DNA of 64,000 bases, from positions 1 to 64,000 of the forward strand of contig NZ_JAJATX010000018.1 in the NCBI RefSeq assembly GCF_020866965.1. The letters run 5' to 3'. The translations under genes and the position numbers were made by a program. The notes under the pieces are model-generated. The model saw nothing but the letters and a program-made list of their open reading frames with translations. It searched no databases and had not been told where the DNA came from. Shown piece after piece: positions 10,033 to 19,790 of the stretch (position 1 is its first letter; the number at the start of each line of letters is the position of its first letter). Source of the DNA: Microvirga roseola (lineage in GTDB: Bacteria > Pseudomonadota > Alphaproteobacteria > Rhizobiales > Beijerinckiaceae).

Positions 10033-10983
10033 ATGATCCTCGTCTGTGGCGAAGCTCTGATCGATCTCTTCGTCGGAGCCCCCTCCCCGGCAGGGCTTTC
10101 GGCGGAAGCCATTGCGGGCGGCTCGCCTTTCAATGTCGCCCTCGCCATCGGCCGGCTCGGCCGCCCGGCAGGATTTCTCTCGACGCTCTCGGAGGATGCC
10201 TTCGGCGCTTTCCTCGCCAGCCGCCTTGCCGAGGGGGGCGTCAGTTCCGAATACCTGCAGCGCAGCCCGAAGCGGACCACGTTGAGCATCATCGCCACAA
10301 ACGCAGCGGGGCAGCCGCAATACTCCTTTTATGCGGAGGAGAGCGCGGACCGGGTGCTGAGTCCTGAAGCGCTCCCCGCGCAACTGCCTGCGGAAGTGAA
10401 CGCCATCGCAGCCGGCTCCTATTCGCTCGGTGTCGAGCCGGTCGCCAGTGCCATCGAGGCCCTGCTCCGCCGCGAGGCCGGCTCGCGTGTCATCTCTCTC
10501 GATCCGAACGTCAGGCCGCGCGTGGTCGGCGACCTGACCGCCTACCGGGACCGTTTCGAGCGCCTGCTTGCCCATGCCGACGTCGTGAAGGCGAGCGACG
10601 AGGATATCGAGCTGCTCTACGGAACACGTGATCTCGTTTCCGCCGCGCACGCATGGCTTCGCCTTGGCCCCAGTCTCGTCATTGTCACACGCGGCGAGAA
10701 GGGGCCCCTGGCGGCATTCCACGACACCGTCCTGGAGCGTCCGGCCCCTCGGATCACGGTCGTGGACACGGTCGGAGCCGGGGATACCTTTCATGCAGGA
10801 CTGCTTTCGTGGCTCGATGCGAAGGGCCTTCTCACCCCTGAGCACATCGCGAGCCTCAGTGAGGCTCAGGTGGCGGAGGCGCTCAACTTCGCCGCCGCCG
10901 CCGCTGCCATCGTCTGCACGAGACGTGGCGCGAACTCGCCCTCGTGGGACGAGGTCGTGGAGTTCATGTCGGTGGGAGCCTGA
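10033..10983 (+). CDS. PfkB-family carbohydrate kinase, fructokinase-like
   Basis: A 316-residue ribokinase-fold kinase. The N-terminal MILVCGEALIDLF and GGSPFNVALAIGRLG match fructokinases, and the C-terminal VDTVGAGDTFHAGLL contains the catalytic Asp and anion hole. It most likely converts fructose to fructose-6-phosphate. The ATG at 10033 has AGGGAAG upstream; an in-frame extension to 9979 looks non-coding. It is followed after 19 bp by an AGE-family epimerase, which can make fructose from mannose, suggesting a mannose-fructose-F6P branch. Confidence 0.85.
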   Translation: MILVCGEALIDLFVGAPSPAGLSAEAIAGGSPFNVALAIGRLGRPAGFLSTLSEDAFGAFLASRLAEGGVSSEYLQRSPKRTTLSIIATNAAGQPQYSFYAEESADRVLSPEALPAQLPAEVNAIAAGSYSLGVEPVASAIEALLRREAGSRVISLDPNVRPRVVGDLTAYRDRFERLLAHADVVKASDEDIELLYGTRDLVSAAHAWLRLGPSLVIVTRGEKGPLAAFHDTVLERPAPRITVVDTVGAGDTFHAGLLSWLDAKGLLTPEHIASLSEAQVAEALNFAAAAAAIVCTRRGANSPSWDEVVEFMSVGA

Positions 10984-11002
10984 GCGAGATGGAGTTGAAA
11001 CG

Positions 11003-12256
11003 ATGACGACCACCCAGCCCGTCCTCCCTCCCCTTGGCTCCCCCTGGCGGACCAGGCCGTTCCACCGGCATTGGCTGGCCGAGCAGGCGAACAACCTGTT
11101 CGGTCTTTTCCAGAACCGGATCATCAATCCGGAAGGCGGGTTCTTCGAACTCGGCACTGCCGGTGAGCGCATCGACACCGGCAATCCCGTCCGCCAGATC
11201 CACAACACCACGCGCATGGTGCATTGCTTCGCCATCGGCACGCTGCTGGGCAGGCCTGGATGCGATGCGATCGTGGACCACGGCATGGAATACCTCTGGA
11301 ACGGGCACCGGGACAGCCAGCACGGCGGCTACGTCTGGTCTCTGAATAATGACGGGCCGAAGGACGATACCAAGCAGGCCTACGGGCATGCTTTCGTCCT
11401 GCTGGCCGCCTCGAGCGCCAAGGTGGTCGGACATCCCCTCGCGGATCGCCTCCTGGAGGACATCACGCAGATCCTGGAAGAACGCTTCTGGGAAGAGCAG
11501 CACGGTGCCGTGGCCGAGGAATTCGCCCGGGACTGGTCGCCCCTGAGCGAGTATCGCGGCCAGAACTCCAACATGCACCTGACGGAGTCGCTGATGGCCG
11601 CCTTCGAGGCGACCGGCGACAGGTCCTATCTCGACAAGGCCGAACGCATCGCCGACCTCATCATCGGCCGCCACGCTGCCGCACTCCGCTATAGGGTGGC
11701 GGAGCATTTCAATGCGGATTGGTCGCTCGACCGTGACTACCGCGGCTATGACGTGTTCCGTCCCTATGGCACGACACCGGGCCACTGGCTCGAATGGGCA
11801 CGGCTCCTGGTCCAACTCTGGACGCTCGGCGGCAAGCGGCACGACTGGATGCCGGAAGCCTCCCGCGAATTGTTCAGGCAATCCATCGAGCTCGGCTGGG
11901 ACGAGGAGAATGGCGGCTTCTTCTATGCTCTCGATTGGGACGACGAACCCAGGCTGCCGCAGAAGCTCTGGTGGCCCTGCGCGGAAGCCATCGGCGCGGC
12001 GGCTTTCCTGAACGAACACTGCCCGAGCGAATTCCACGAGGCTTGGTATCGTACACTCTGGGGCTTTGCCGACCGTCATCTGATCGACCACGAACACGGG
12101 GGATGGCATCCAGAGTTGTCCGAGGACCTGAAGCCCGCCAGCACGCTGTTCACGGGCAAGCCCGATCTCTACCACGTCCTTCAGGGCTGCCTCATTCCTC
12201 TCTTCCCCGCAACGGGAAGCCTGACCCGCGTCATCCCGCAGGAGACAGGGAGCTAG
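11003..12256 (+). CDS. AGE-family sugar epimerase/isomerase (mannose isomerase-like)
   Basis: This 417-residue protein belongs to the N-acylglucosamine 2-epimerase superfamily, an (alpha/alpha)6 barrel. It has the repeated aromatic and His motifs expected: TTRMVHCFAIG, HGGYVWSLNNDG, QNSNMHLTESLMAAFEATGD and GGWHPEL. The NMHxxES segment resembles the active site of mannose isomerase and YihS-type aldose-ketose isomerases, so interconversion of mannose (or a related aldose) and fructose is plausible; N-acylglucosamine epimerisation is less likely in this context. It is the last + strand gene of the operon, with a convergent ribokinase 20 bp beyond its stop. Confidence 0.85.
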   Translation: MTTTQPVLPPLGSPWRTRPFHRHWLAEQANNLFGLFQNRIINPEGGFFELGTAGERIDTGNPVRQIHNTTRMVHCFAIGTLLGRPGCDAIVDHGMEYLWNGHRDSQHGGYVWSLNNDGPKDDTKQAYGHAFVLLAASSAKVVGHPLADRLLEDITQILEERFWEEQHGAVAEEFARDWSPLSEYRGQNSNMHLTESLMAAFEATGDRSYLDKAERIADLIIGRHAAALRYRVAEHFNADWSLDRDYRGYDVFRPYGTTPGHWLEWARLLVQLWTLGGKRHDWMPEASRELFRQSIELGWDEENGGFFYALDWDDEPRLPQKLWWPCAEAIGAAAFLNEHCPSEFHEAWYRTLWGFADRHLIDHEHGGWHPELSEDLKPASTLFTGKPDLYHVLQGCLIPLFPATGSLTRVIPQETGS

Positions 12257-12276
12257 TTCGGAGAAGGCCGCTGAAG

Positions 12277-13200
12277 TCAGGAGACTTCCAGCGAATCTCT
12301 CGTCGGCATGCCGGCCTGCGCCCCTGCGGTCAGGCAGGCCTGGGATGCCGCAAGACAGGCCCGCTGCAGGGCCTTGCCAATCTCAAGTCCCTCGGCAAAG
12401 CCATTGGCAAACACGCCGACGAAAGTGTCTCCCGCACCGGTCGTATCCACCGGCGTGATCGGCGGAGCGGAGGCGTGCACTCGAGAACCGTCCGGCCCAA
12501 TTGCGATGGCGCCGCGCGCTCCTGCCGTGACGATGCAGGTCGGACCATAGGTTCTTGCCAGGAGCGCCGCAGCTTCGAGATAGTCGTCTCCGACCTGCTC
12601 CCCGGCAATGGCGGCGGCGGATACAGACTCGTGCTCGTTGACGATGAGAAAGTCGGTCGCCGAGAGCAGGTCGGCGATGTCCGCCTGCCGAAGGTCGGTC
12701 GGAACCGGCGCGAAGTTCCAGATGACCGGCACCCCGTTCCGCTTGGCCTGTCGGGCGACTTCCAGGCTCTCTGTAACGGGCACCTCCATCTGCAGGACGA
12801 GAGCCTGGGCCTCCGACAGGAAGTCTGCCAGTACATCTCCGGCACGAAGTCCCATATTCGCGCCGCTGGCCACAGTGATGGCATTCTCCCCCGCTTCATC
12901 GACCGTGATGAAGGCGCAGCCTGTCGGCTCGTCGGCGATCCTGACCGCCCCGGCATCGACTCCGTTCTCCCGGAGATTGTCGAGGCAGGCCGTCCCGAAA
13001 GCATCGTCGCCGACGGCTCCGATCATGGCAACGGTGACCGGACCGCCCCGGCTGATCCGGGCGGAGGCCACCGCCTGGTTCGCTCCCTTGCCGCCGAAGA
13101 AGCTGTCGGCCTGACGCGAGAGAACCGTCTCCCCTGGTCGGGCGATGCTCCGCACCCGCGCAACGAGATCCATGTTGATCGATCCGAACACGACGATCAT
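12277..13200 (-). CDS. rbsK: Ribokinase
   Basis: This 307-residue PfkB-family kinase starts MIVVFGSINMDLVARV and has GGKGANQAVASARI and DTTGAGDTFVGVFANG, the signature 1 and 2 regions of ribokinase. It phosphorylates D-ribose to ribose-5-P. The ATG at 13200 is preceded by GAGGCAGGA; an upstream TTG at 13215 is rejected. It faces the sugar operon, with its stop 20 bp from the epimerase stop, and lies downstream of the RND genes on the same strand. It is the second of three PfkB-family kinases in the window. Confidence 0.9.
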   Translation of the reverse strand: MIVVFGSINMDLVARVRSIARPGETVLSRQADSFFGGKGANQAVASARISRGGPVTVAMIGAVGDDAFGTACLDNLRENGVDAGAVRIADEPTGCAFITVDEAGENAITVASGANMGLRAGDVLADFLSEAQALVLQMEVPVTESLEVARQAKRNGVPVIWNFAPVPTDLRQADIADLLSATDFLIVNEHESVSAAAIAGEQVGDDYLEAAALLARTYGPTCIVTAGARGAIAIGPDGSRVHASAPPITPVDTTGAGDTFVGVFANGFAEGLEIGKALQRACLAASQACLTAGAQAGMPTRDSLEVS

Positions 13201-13284
13201 GCGGTCCTGCCTCAAGCCTCTGACAGACCGAGCATATAGAGTATCCGCCCGAACCGGCGAGAGAACATGACACGGAAAGGATAC

Positions 13285-16200
13285 TCAGACGGTTGTGCCC
13301 TGATGCTCCCGGTCCAAACGATCCTCGCCGGACAGCGTGGATCGCTTGCCGAAACGCCCTCTCAACCAGCCGGACACCTTTGCGCCGAGCACCAGCATCG
13401 ACGGGGTGAGAACGAGTGTCAGGATGGTGGCGAAGGTAAGACCGCCCGCAATGGCGCTCGACAGCTCCGTCCACCACTGGGTCGAGGGAGCGCCGACGGC
13501 CACGTCCCGGTTGACCAGATCGATGTTGACCGCGAGCACCATCGGCATCAGTCCGAGAACGGTCGTGATCGAGGTGAGGAGCACCGGGCGCAGGCGCTGT
13601 GCGCCGGTCCGCAAGGCTGCCTCGACCGGCCCGACGCCGCGCCCGCGCAGGTCGTTGTAGGTATCGATCAGCACGATGTTGTTGTTGACCACGATACCCG
13701 CAAGCGCGATCACGCCAATGCCGCCCATCACCACGCCAAAGGGCCTTCCGGTGATCAGCAGGCCGAGCAGAACGCCCGCCGTCGAAAAGATGATAGCGCT
13801 CAGCACCAGCACGGCCTGATAGATGCTGTTGAACTGCGTCACCAGAATGATGAGCATGAGGAAGATGGCGGCGGCGAAAGCGACCGTGAGGAACTGCGCG
13901 GCCTCGCGTTGCTCCTCGTCCTGCCCGGCAAATTCGTAATTCGCTCCCTCGGGCAATTCGGCTGCCCCGAGCGCAGCCCGAAGCTGCTGGATTTTGTCGT
14001 TCACCAGGACGCCTTCCGGCACGTCGGCGCTGACCGTGATGACGCGCCTCGCATCCACCCGGCTCAGGGTGCCCGTGCGCGGGGATGGTTCGAAGGTGAC
14101 GAAGTTTCGGATGGGCACCAGCCCTTCCTGCGTCGGAATGCGCAACTGTTCGAGCTGCTCCAGGCTGCGATTGGTCGCAGGGAACCGGACGCGGATCTCC
14201 ACCTCCTCGTCCGCATCGTTCGGGCGATACTCGGCGACCTGGAGCCCCCGGGTCAGCAGCTGCACCGCCTGCCCCAGCAATGTGACGTCCGCACCGTAGC
14301 GGGCGGCCTGGGCGCGGTTGACGTTCAGCTGCCATTCGACCCCCGGAAGGGGCCTGCTGTCCTCCACATCGACGAAGCCGCCTATCTCGCTCATCAGAGC
14401 GCGGATGCGTTCCACCACGCCCGCGAGCGTATCCGGGTCGCGGGCGCTGACCCGCAGCTGGATCGGCTTGCCTTGGCTCGGCCCCTGCTGCTGTTCCCGG
14501 ATCTGCAACTGGATGCCGGGGATCGATGCGGTCCGCTCGCGGATATCCTGCGCAATGACGGCGGCCTTGCGTCGGCGGTCCCATTCGGCAAGCTCCAGCT
14601 GAATCACGCCGACCACATCCTCGGCGAGCTCGCGCCCACCGAGGCGCACGCCGATCGTGCGGGCATAGACGGTCTGGACTTCCGGCAGGTCGAGAATGGC
14701 CTCCTCCAGGCGCCGCACCAGCGCGTCCTTTTCGTAGACCGAGAGATTGCCCCGCGCCTGAACCTGAACCTGCACGAAATCCGGCTCGATTTCGGGAAAG
14801 AACGTCACCCCTCTCCCGTACCGCGCATAGCCGACAATGGCTGCTGCGAGCATGGCGAAGGCGACAACGAGGCTGAAGGTGGGACGGCTCACGAACCAGC
14901 GCAGCAGGCGCAGATAGGCGCCGGTGCCCCCGGCGATCTGGTCGAGGCTACCGGTCTCCGCAGCGCGAATCGCCGCCAGCTGCTGCTCGCTCTGTGCGCC
15001 CGAGCGCCCGATCATGCCGCCAAGGACGGGGATGAAGACCAGCGCCATGAGCAGGGATGCGGTGAGCGTGATGATGACGGTAATCGGCAGGAACTTCATG
15101 AACTCGCCGACAACGCCTCCCCAGAACAGAAGCGGCAGGAACACGGCCAGCGTCGTCGCTGTCGATGAGATGATCGGCCAGGCCATTCGCTTGGCCGCGA
15201 AGGAATATGACTCGCGCGGCGACGCCCCCTCGGCCATGCGCCTGTCGGCCAGCTCCGTCGTGACGATGGCGCCGTCCACCAGCATGCCGACGACGAGTAT
15301 AAGGGAGAACAGGACGATGATGTTGAGCGTATAGCCGAGCCCGTAGAGCACGATCATGCCCGCCAGGAACGCGCCCGGAATCGAGAGCCCCACGAGGATC
15401 GAAGACCGAAGCCCCATGGTCGCAACGATGACGATCATCACCAGGATGATCGCGCTGAGCACATTGTTCTGCAGGTCGCCGAGCATGGTGCGGACCTGCT
15501 TGGATTCGTCCTGGAGATAAGTGACAGAGACCGTGGAGGGCCAGGTCTGCTGGCGCTCGGCGATGAGCGCGCGCACGCTCTCCACCGTCTCGATGATATT
15601 GGCGCCCGTCCTCTTCTTGATCTCCAGGGCGACGGAAGGCTGACCGTTGATGCGCGCGAAGCTCTCGGGGTCGCGGAAGGTACGGCGCGGCACGGCGACG
15701 TCCTGGAAGGTCACGACAGTGCTGCCGACGACCTTTACCGGCAGATTCAAGACATCTTCGATGTTCTCGATGACGCCAGGGACCTTGAGCACGATGCGCC
15801 CGGCCTCCGTCTCCAAGGCACCGGCCGCGATCAGGCGATTATTGCGCTGGATCTGGCTGATCAAGGTCTCGAAGGAAATGCCATAGGTCTCCAGCGCCAC
15901 AGGATCGATCAGGACCTCGAGCACCTCCTCCCGGTCGCCGCCGATATCGACCTCCAGCACGCCGGGCAGAGCCTCGATGCGGTCCTCGAGATCGTTGGCG
16001 AGACCGACCAGCGCGCGCTCGGGGATGGGGCCGGACAGCACGGCCGTCAGGACGGGAAACAGGGCGGTGTTCACCTCCTGCACGACCGGCTCTTCCGCGC
16101 CGGACGGCAGCTCCACCTTCGCCCGATCGACGGCCTCGTGCACCTCGTCGAGCGCCTCGTCCGCATCGAAGCCGGCGTCGAACTCCAGCGTGACGGAGGC

Positions 16201-16467
16201 ATAGCCCTCGGCCGCCGTCGCACGGATCTCCTTCAGCCCTTCGATGGTCTGGAGCTCGGTCTCGAGCGGTCGCACGAGGAGCCGCTCCGCATCCTCGGGC
16301 GAGATGCCTTCATAGGGCACCGACACATAGATGGTCGGGATCGGAATATCGGGCGAGGATTCCTTCGGGATGGTCAGGTAGGAGAGCACGCCGAAGCTCA
16401 GGATCAGCAGCAGCAGCAGCAGGACCGTGCGGCTTCGGCTGAAGGCGGCGTCGATGATCGCATTCAC
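13285..16467 (-). CDS. RND efflux transporter permease (AcrB/HAE1-like)
   Basis: At 1060 residues this has full RND length. It starts with a single helix after a short cytoplasmic tail, then the large periplasmic loop (IPKESSPDIPIPTIYVSVPYEG), a helix bundle with GMLVDGAIVTTELADRRMAEG, a second periplasmic loop and a final helix bundle with AGIVVNNNIVLIDTYNDLRGRG. Substrates are exported by proton exchange through an outer-membrane channel. The adaptor gene upstream overlaps its start by 4 nt. The TM4 segment carries DGAI rather than the DNAI common in AcrB. No outer-membrane factor or regulator is adjacent. Confidence 0.92.
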   Translation of the reverse strand: MNAIIDAAFSRSRTVLLLLLLILSFGVLSYLTIPKESSPDIPIPTIYVSVPYEGISPEDAERLLVRPLETELQTIEGLKEIRATAAEGYASVTLEFDAGFDADEALDEVHEAVDRAKVELPSGAEEPVVQEVNTALFPVLTAVLSGPIPERALVGLANDLEDRIEALPGVLEVDIGGDREEVLEVLIDPVALETYGISFETLISQIQRNNRLIAAGALETEAGRIVLKVPGVIENIEDVLNLPVKVVGSTVVTFQDVAVPRRTFRDPESFARINGQPSVALEIKKRTGANIIETVESVRALIAERQQTWPSTVSVTYLQDESKQVRTMLGDLQNNVLSAIILVMIVIVATMGLRSSILVGLSIPGAFLAGMIVLYGLGYTLNIIVLFSLILVVGMLVDGAIVTTELADRRMAEGASPRESYSFAAKRMAWPIISSTATTLAVFLPLLFWGGVVGEFMKFLPITVIITLTASLLMALVFIPVLGGMIGRSGAQSEQQLAAIRAAETGSLDQIAGGTGAYLRLLRWFVSRPTFSLVVAFAMLAAAIVGYARYGRGVTFFPEIEPDFVQVQVQARGNLSVYEKDALVRRLEEAILDLPEVQTVYARTIGVRLGGRELAEDVVGVIQLELAEWDRRRKAAVIAQDIRERTASIPGIQLQIREQQQGPSQGKPIQLRVSARDPDTLAGVVERIRALMSEIGGFVDVEDSRPLPGVEWQLNVNRAQAARYGADVTLLGQAVQLLTRGLQVAEYRPNDADEEVEIRVRFPATNRSLEQLEQLRIPTQEGLVPIRNFVTFEPSPRTGTLSRVDARRVITVSADVPEGVLVNDKIQQLRAALGAAELPEGANYEFAGQDEEQREAAQFLTVAFAAAIFLMLIILVTQFNSIYQAVLVLSAIIFSTAGVLLGLLITGRPFGVVMGGIGVIALAGIVVNNNIVLIDTYNDLRGRGVGPVEAALRTGAQRLRPVLLTSITTVLGLMPMVLAVNIDLVNRDVAVGAPSTQWWTELSSAIAGGLTFATILTLVLTPSMLVLGAKVSGWLRGRFGKRSTLSGEDRLDREHQGTTV

Positions 16468-17909
16468 TGCCCGCTCCCCGCCGTGGCGCGCGCGCGCAAG
16501 CGCTGCAGGAGTTCGGGATCGGGCTCGCCCGTGACCGGCAGGCCGAAGCGCGCCTGGGCGGAGCGGATCGCGTCAACGGTTTGGGGGCCTGGGACGCCGT
16601 CGGCCGGCCCGGGGTCGAAGCCTGCGGCTGCAAGCGCGAGCTGGATCTCCGCGATGGAAACAGGAACCGGGAGCGTGGGAGTGGGCTCTTCCGGAGAAGG
16701 AGCAGCGGCCACCACGGCGGGAGGCGCTGTCTGAGCGGCCTGGGACCGGTCTGCGGACTCCGGGGGTGCGGGGGCGGTGCTCCCGGCGGCAGGAGCCGGT
16801 TCACGCGCAGTCGGGACGGTCTGGGGAAGCGCTGGCGGAGCGGGCTGCGCATTGCTGCTCTCCGCGACCGTGACGCGCTCTCCTGCGCGGACGAAGCCCT
16901 GGCCGGTCGTGACCAGCCGGATCTGCGACGGCAGGCCGGACACCCAGATTCCGTCGGCCTGAGCCCGCACGATCTCGACCGGATAGAAGCGGACGACATT
17001 GTCTGCATCCACGGTCTTCACCCCGAGTGCGCCGTCCGTCCCGAGGGACAGCAGTGCAGGAGAGAGAAAATGGGCCGGCACCGTCTCGATGGGGATGCGC
17101 GCCTCGGCGCTGATGCCGGATGGCGTCCGGCCATCGGGATTGGGTACCTCGACATCCACCCGGAAGGTCCGTGTCTCGCGCTGCGCATTGGCGGAAACAT
17201 AGGTAATCCGTCCCTGGGCCTCGCGGCCCGTCACGAAGGTCACGTTGGCGGGCGCGCCGACGCTGACCTGATCGATGCTCTGCTGAGGCACGTTCACGGT
17301 GACGACCAGCGGGTCGTTGTCGATCAGCGTGGCGACCGTCCCGTTCGCCGACACGAACTCGCCGACCTCGACCGCAACCTCGTTGACGATCCCGGAGAAC
17401 GGCGCCTCGATCGTCGTGTTCTCGATCTCCTGCTCGATACGCGCCAGGGCCGCGCGGGCGGCCTGCAGCTGGGTGAACGCCTCGCGGACGCGCTGTTCGG
17501 GCGTATAGCCCCGCTCCCCCAACCGCGTGGCGGCCTCGTAGTCGGCCTCTCTTTGCGCGACTTGGGCCCGCACCTCCTCGCGCCTTGCGACGAGTTCCTC
17601 GAGAGCGAGGCGCACAACGAGCGCGCCCTCCTCGATCCGCCCCCCCTCCTCCACCGGGATCTCGGCCACGGTGCCGTCGGCCTCAGAGCGCAGAACCACC
17701 TCGCGAACGGGGCGGACTTCGCCCTGGATAAGCAGAGAGCGCGTGACCGGCTGCGCCGACAGTCTCCGCGCCTCCACCAGCACGTCGCCGGCGGCCCGCG
17801 GCGGCTCCGGGGGCGCCGCATCCTCGGTCTCAAACAGCATCCCACTTGCAATCCAGCCGACGAGCGCCACGACGAGCACGATGGAGATCAGCACGGAGCG
17901 GTTCACCAC
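16464..17909 (-). CDS. RND efflux periplasmic adaptor with C-terminal peptidoglycan-binding-like domain
   Basis: This 481-residue membrane fusion protein has an N-terminal anchor (SVLISIVLVVALVGWIASGM), a lipoyl/hairpin region with heptad-rich coiled coil (about residues 100-175), and beta-barrel segments such as APFSGIVNEVAVEVGEFVSA. After about residue 345 comes a Pro/Ala-rich linker and then a domain of about 65 residues (AEIQLALAAAGFDPGPADG, then PQTVDAIRSAQARFGLPVTG), which matches the PG_binding_1 fold. Ordinary adaptors end near residue 380, so the extra domain is unusual and could tether the pump to the cell wall. Its stop overlaps the permease start by 4 nt. Confidence 0.88.
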   Translation of the reverse strand: MVNRSVLISIVLVVALVGWIASGMLFETEDAAPPEPPRAAGDVLVEARRLSAQPVTRSLLIQGEVRPVREVVLRSEADGTVAEIPVEEGGRIEEGALVVRLALEELVARREEVRAQVAQREADYEAATRLGERGYTPEQRVREAFTQLQAARAALARIEQEIENTTIEAPFSGIVNEVAVEVGEFVSANGTVATLIDNDPLVVTVNVPQQSIDQVSVGAPANVTFVTGREAQGRITYVSANAQRETRTFRVDVEVPNPDGRTPSGISAEARIPIETVPAHFLSPALLSLGTDGALGVKTVDADNVVRFYPVEIVRAQADGIWVSGLPSQIRLVTTGQGFVRAGERVTVAESSNAQPAPPALPQTVPTAREPAPAAGSTAPAPPESADRSQAAQTAPPAVVAAAPSPEEPTPTLPVPVSIAEIQLALAAAGFDPGPADGVPGPQTVDAIRSAQARFGLPVTGEPDPELLQRLRARATAGSGQ

Positions 17910-18512
17910 ATCACTCCTGGCCGAAGGCCCAGATCGGCAATCGGCGCGATGCCGTATCGAGACGCAGTCTATGCCTGTCCATAATTCCCTGGCCGGTTTG
18001 GTGTGATCTAACGGGCTGCCGGGGAGAGAACTCGGTCTCGGCGTTTCCGTTCACGGGCGACAGCTGGCATTGGCCCAGCAATGACCCTGCCGAGCTTGAG
18101 CCCAAGTGCCTGATCCGGTTGCCTGGGCAAGTCCGGCTTCCTGGGCAAGCGCAAACGCTCAGCTTCGCCTTGCCGACTACCACCTGAACTTCGGCCAATC
18201 AGGCGGACGGAGCGTACCGGGACCCATCCGCCTACCCCTCAGCGCCGACGTTTCACGAGTTTCCATACCTGCCGCAGCAGAAAGATATTTCGAATGAGCC
18301 TGAACATTGCGTCGATCTCCTGAAAACCTGATGAGGATTCAAGAGGACCAGGAGACGAATGTTCCAGGGTTCACCGTTTGCGATGCGCTAAGCCGCCTAA
18401 CGATACCGGCAGCCCACTGCCGAATTGGCCAGGACAACTGGCGCTCAGGACCCGCCGCAATCGACCCGGTATCTGGAGCAGAGGCAGCGGCATTATTTTC
18501 TAGGGACTTTGG
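17910..18512. other. Intergenic region between RND operon and tRNA-Gly
   Basis: About 600 bp without a convincing gene. It must contain the promoter of the RND operon. The only repeat I noticed is a short direct repeat of CCTGGGCAAG near 18123-18149. Frames here show no domain and no good ribosome binding site. Confidence 0.4.
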
Positions 18513-18584
18513 AGCGGGCGATGGGAATCGAACCCACGACATTCAGCTTGGGAAGCTGACGTTCTACCTCTGAACTACGCCCGC
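18513..18584 (-). tRNA. tRNA-Gly(CCC)
   Basis: The minus strand folds into a full cloverleaf. The acceptor pairs GCGGGCG with CGCCCGC, the D-arm is GTTC/GAAC, the anticodon stem is TCAGC/GCTGA around the loop TTCCCAA (anticodon CCC, reading GGG), and the T-arm is GTGGG-TTCGATT-CCCAT. CCA is not encoded; the discriminator is T. It stands alone, 43 bp from the end of dcd. Confidence 0.95.
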
Positions 18585-18627
18585 ATGACTCTATTCATAC
18601 CGGTGTTATCCCCTATCCGGCAAGGGG

Positions 18628-19719
18628 TCAGCGGAAATGCTTCGAGAGTTTGAGGCCCTGCGCCTGATAGTTGGAGCCCGCTCCTGCGCCGTAGAGCACC
18701 TTTGGCCTCTCCGCCATGCGCTCGTAGACAAGGCGACCGACGATCTGCCCATCCTCCAGGATGAAGGGAACATCGCGGGATCGGACCTCCAGGACTGCAC
18801 GGGCCCCCTCCCCTCCCGCTTCCGCATGGCCGAAGCCTGGATCGAAGAAGCCGGCGTAGTGGACCCGGAACTCGCCCACGAGGGGGTCGAAGGGCACCAT
18901 CTCGGCGGCGTAGTCCGGCGGCACATGAACCGCCTCCTTGGAGGCGAGGATATAGAACTGCCCGGGGTCGAGGATCAGGGTGCGGCTGGAATCCGCATAG
19001 AGCGGCTCCCAGAAATCGGCGATCCGGCAGGATCCGGGCTTATCCACGTCGATGAGGCCCGTATGCCGCTTGCCGCGGTAACCGATGAGCTTGTCGGCCC
19101 CGAAGCCCGCCAGATCTACGCTGACGGCGACGCCATCCTGGATCGAGGGCTCGGCCGAGGTCACCACCCGCTCGCGCTGGTGCAGGGCATGGAGTTCGGC
19201 ATCGCTCAGGCGGACGTCTCCCTTCCGCAGCCGTAGTTGCGAAAGGCGCGTCCCCGTCCGGACTAGGACCGGAAAGGTTCTCGGCGAGACCTCGGCATAG
19301 AGCGGACCACGGTAGCCGGCGCCGATAGTGTCGAATTCCTGGCTGCGGTCGGTGATGACGCGGGTGAACACGTCGATCCGCCCCGTCGAACTCTTGGGGT
19401 TTGCTGCGGCGGAGAGATCCTGAGGTAGGGCAAGGCCTTCCTGCAGCTCAGCGATATAGACACTTCCCGTCTCCAGGATGGCCCCGGGGCCGAGATCGAT
19501 CTCGTGAAAGCTCAGCTGGGTCAGCCGGTCGCGAACCGTGTGGTTGCGGCCGGGCAGAAAGCTGGCGCGGACCCGGTAGGCCCGCTTGCCCAGCCTCAGA
19601 TCGAGGCTCGCGGGCTGCACCTGATCGGATGCAAAAGGCGTCTCGGGCGCGATCACGCCTGCTTCCGTCAGGCGCATGATGGCATCAGCCGATTGGATCC
19701 CGTCCTTCAACGCTACCAT
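18628..19719 (-). CDS. dcd: 2'-deoxycytidine 5'-triphosphate deaminase, long two-domain form
   Basis: This deaminates dCTP to dUTP in pyrimidine nucleotide synthesis. At 363 residues it is nearly twice the E. coli enzyme, matching the alphaproteobacterial double-domain type. The N-terminal half has QVQPASLDLRLG and NPKSSTGRIDVFTRV, and the C-terminal half repeats the dUTPase-like elements (YAAEMVPFDPLVGEF, HYAGFFDPGFG). The ATG at 19719 has GGAG upstream. It lies just upstream of tRNA-Gly on the same strand and 71 bp downstream of the phosphatidyltransferase gene. Confidence 0.9.
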   Translation of the reverse strand: MVALKDGIQSADAIMRLTEAGVIAPETPFASDQVQPASLDLRLGKRAYRVRASFLPGRNHTVRDRLTQLSFHEIDLGPGAILETGSVYIAELQEGLALPQDLSAAANPKSSTGRIDVFTRVITDRSQEFDTIGAGYRGPLYAEVSPRTFPVLVRTGTRLSQLRLRKGDVRLSDAELHALHQRERVVTSAEPSIQDGVAVSVDLAGFGADKLIGYRGKRHTGLIDVDKPGSCRIADFWEPLYADSSRTLILDPGQFYILASKEAVHVPPDYAAEMVPFDPLVGEFRVHYAGFFDPGFGHAEAGGEGARAVLEVRSRDVPFILEDGQIVGRLVYERMAERPKVLYGAGAGSNYQAQGLKLSKHFR

Positions 19720-19790
19720 GATCTTGCTCCGACGGGCCTTCGCCCTGTGTTGTCCAGTGTGGCTTCTCTCTAAGCCATGTTACGGAATTC

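Noticed and set aside
13267-15168. Long + strand frame of 633 codons
   Set aside because: It is antisense to the RND permease, with no domain and an Arg/Glu/Asp-rich composition typical of shadow frames.
18123-18149. Direct repeat of CCTGGGCAAG
   Set aside because: Only two short copies and no link to a gene start; treated as chance.
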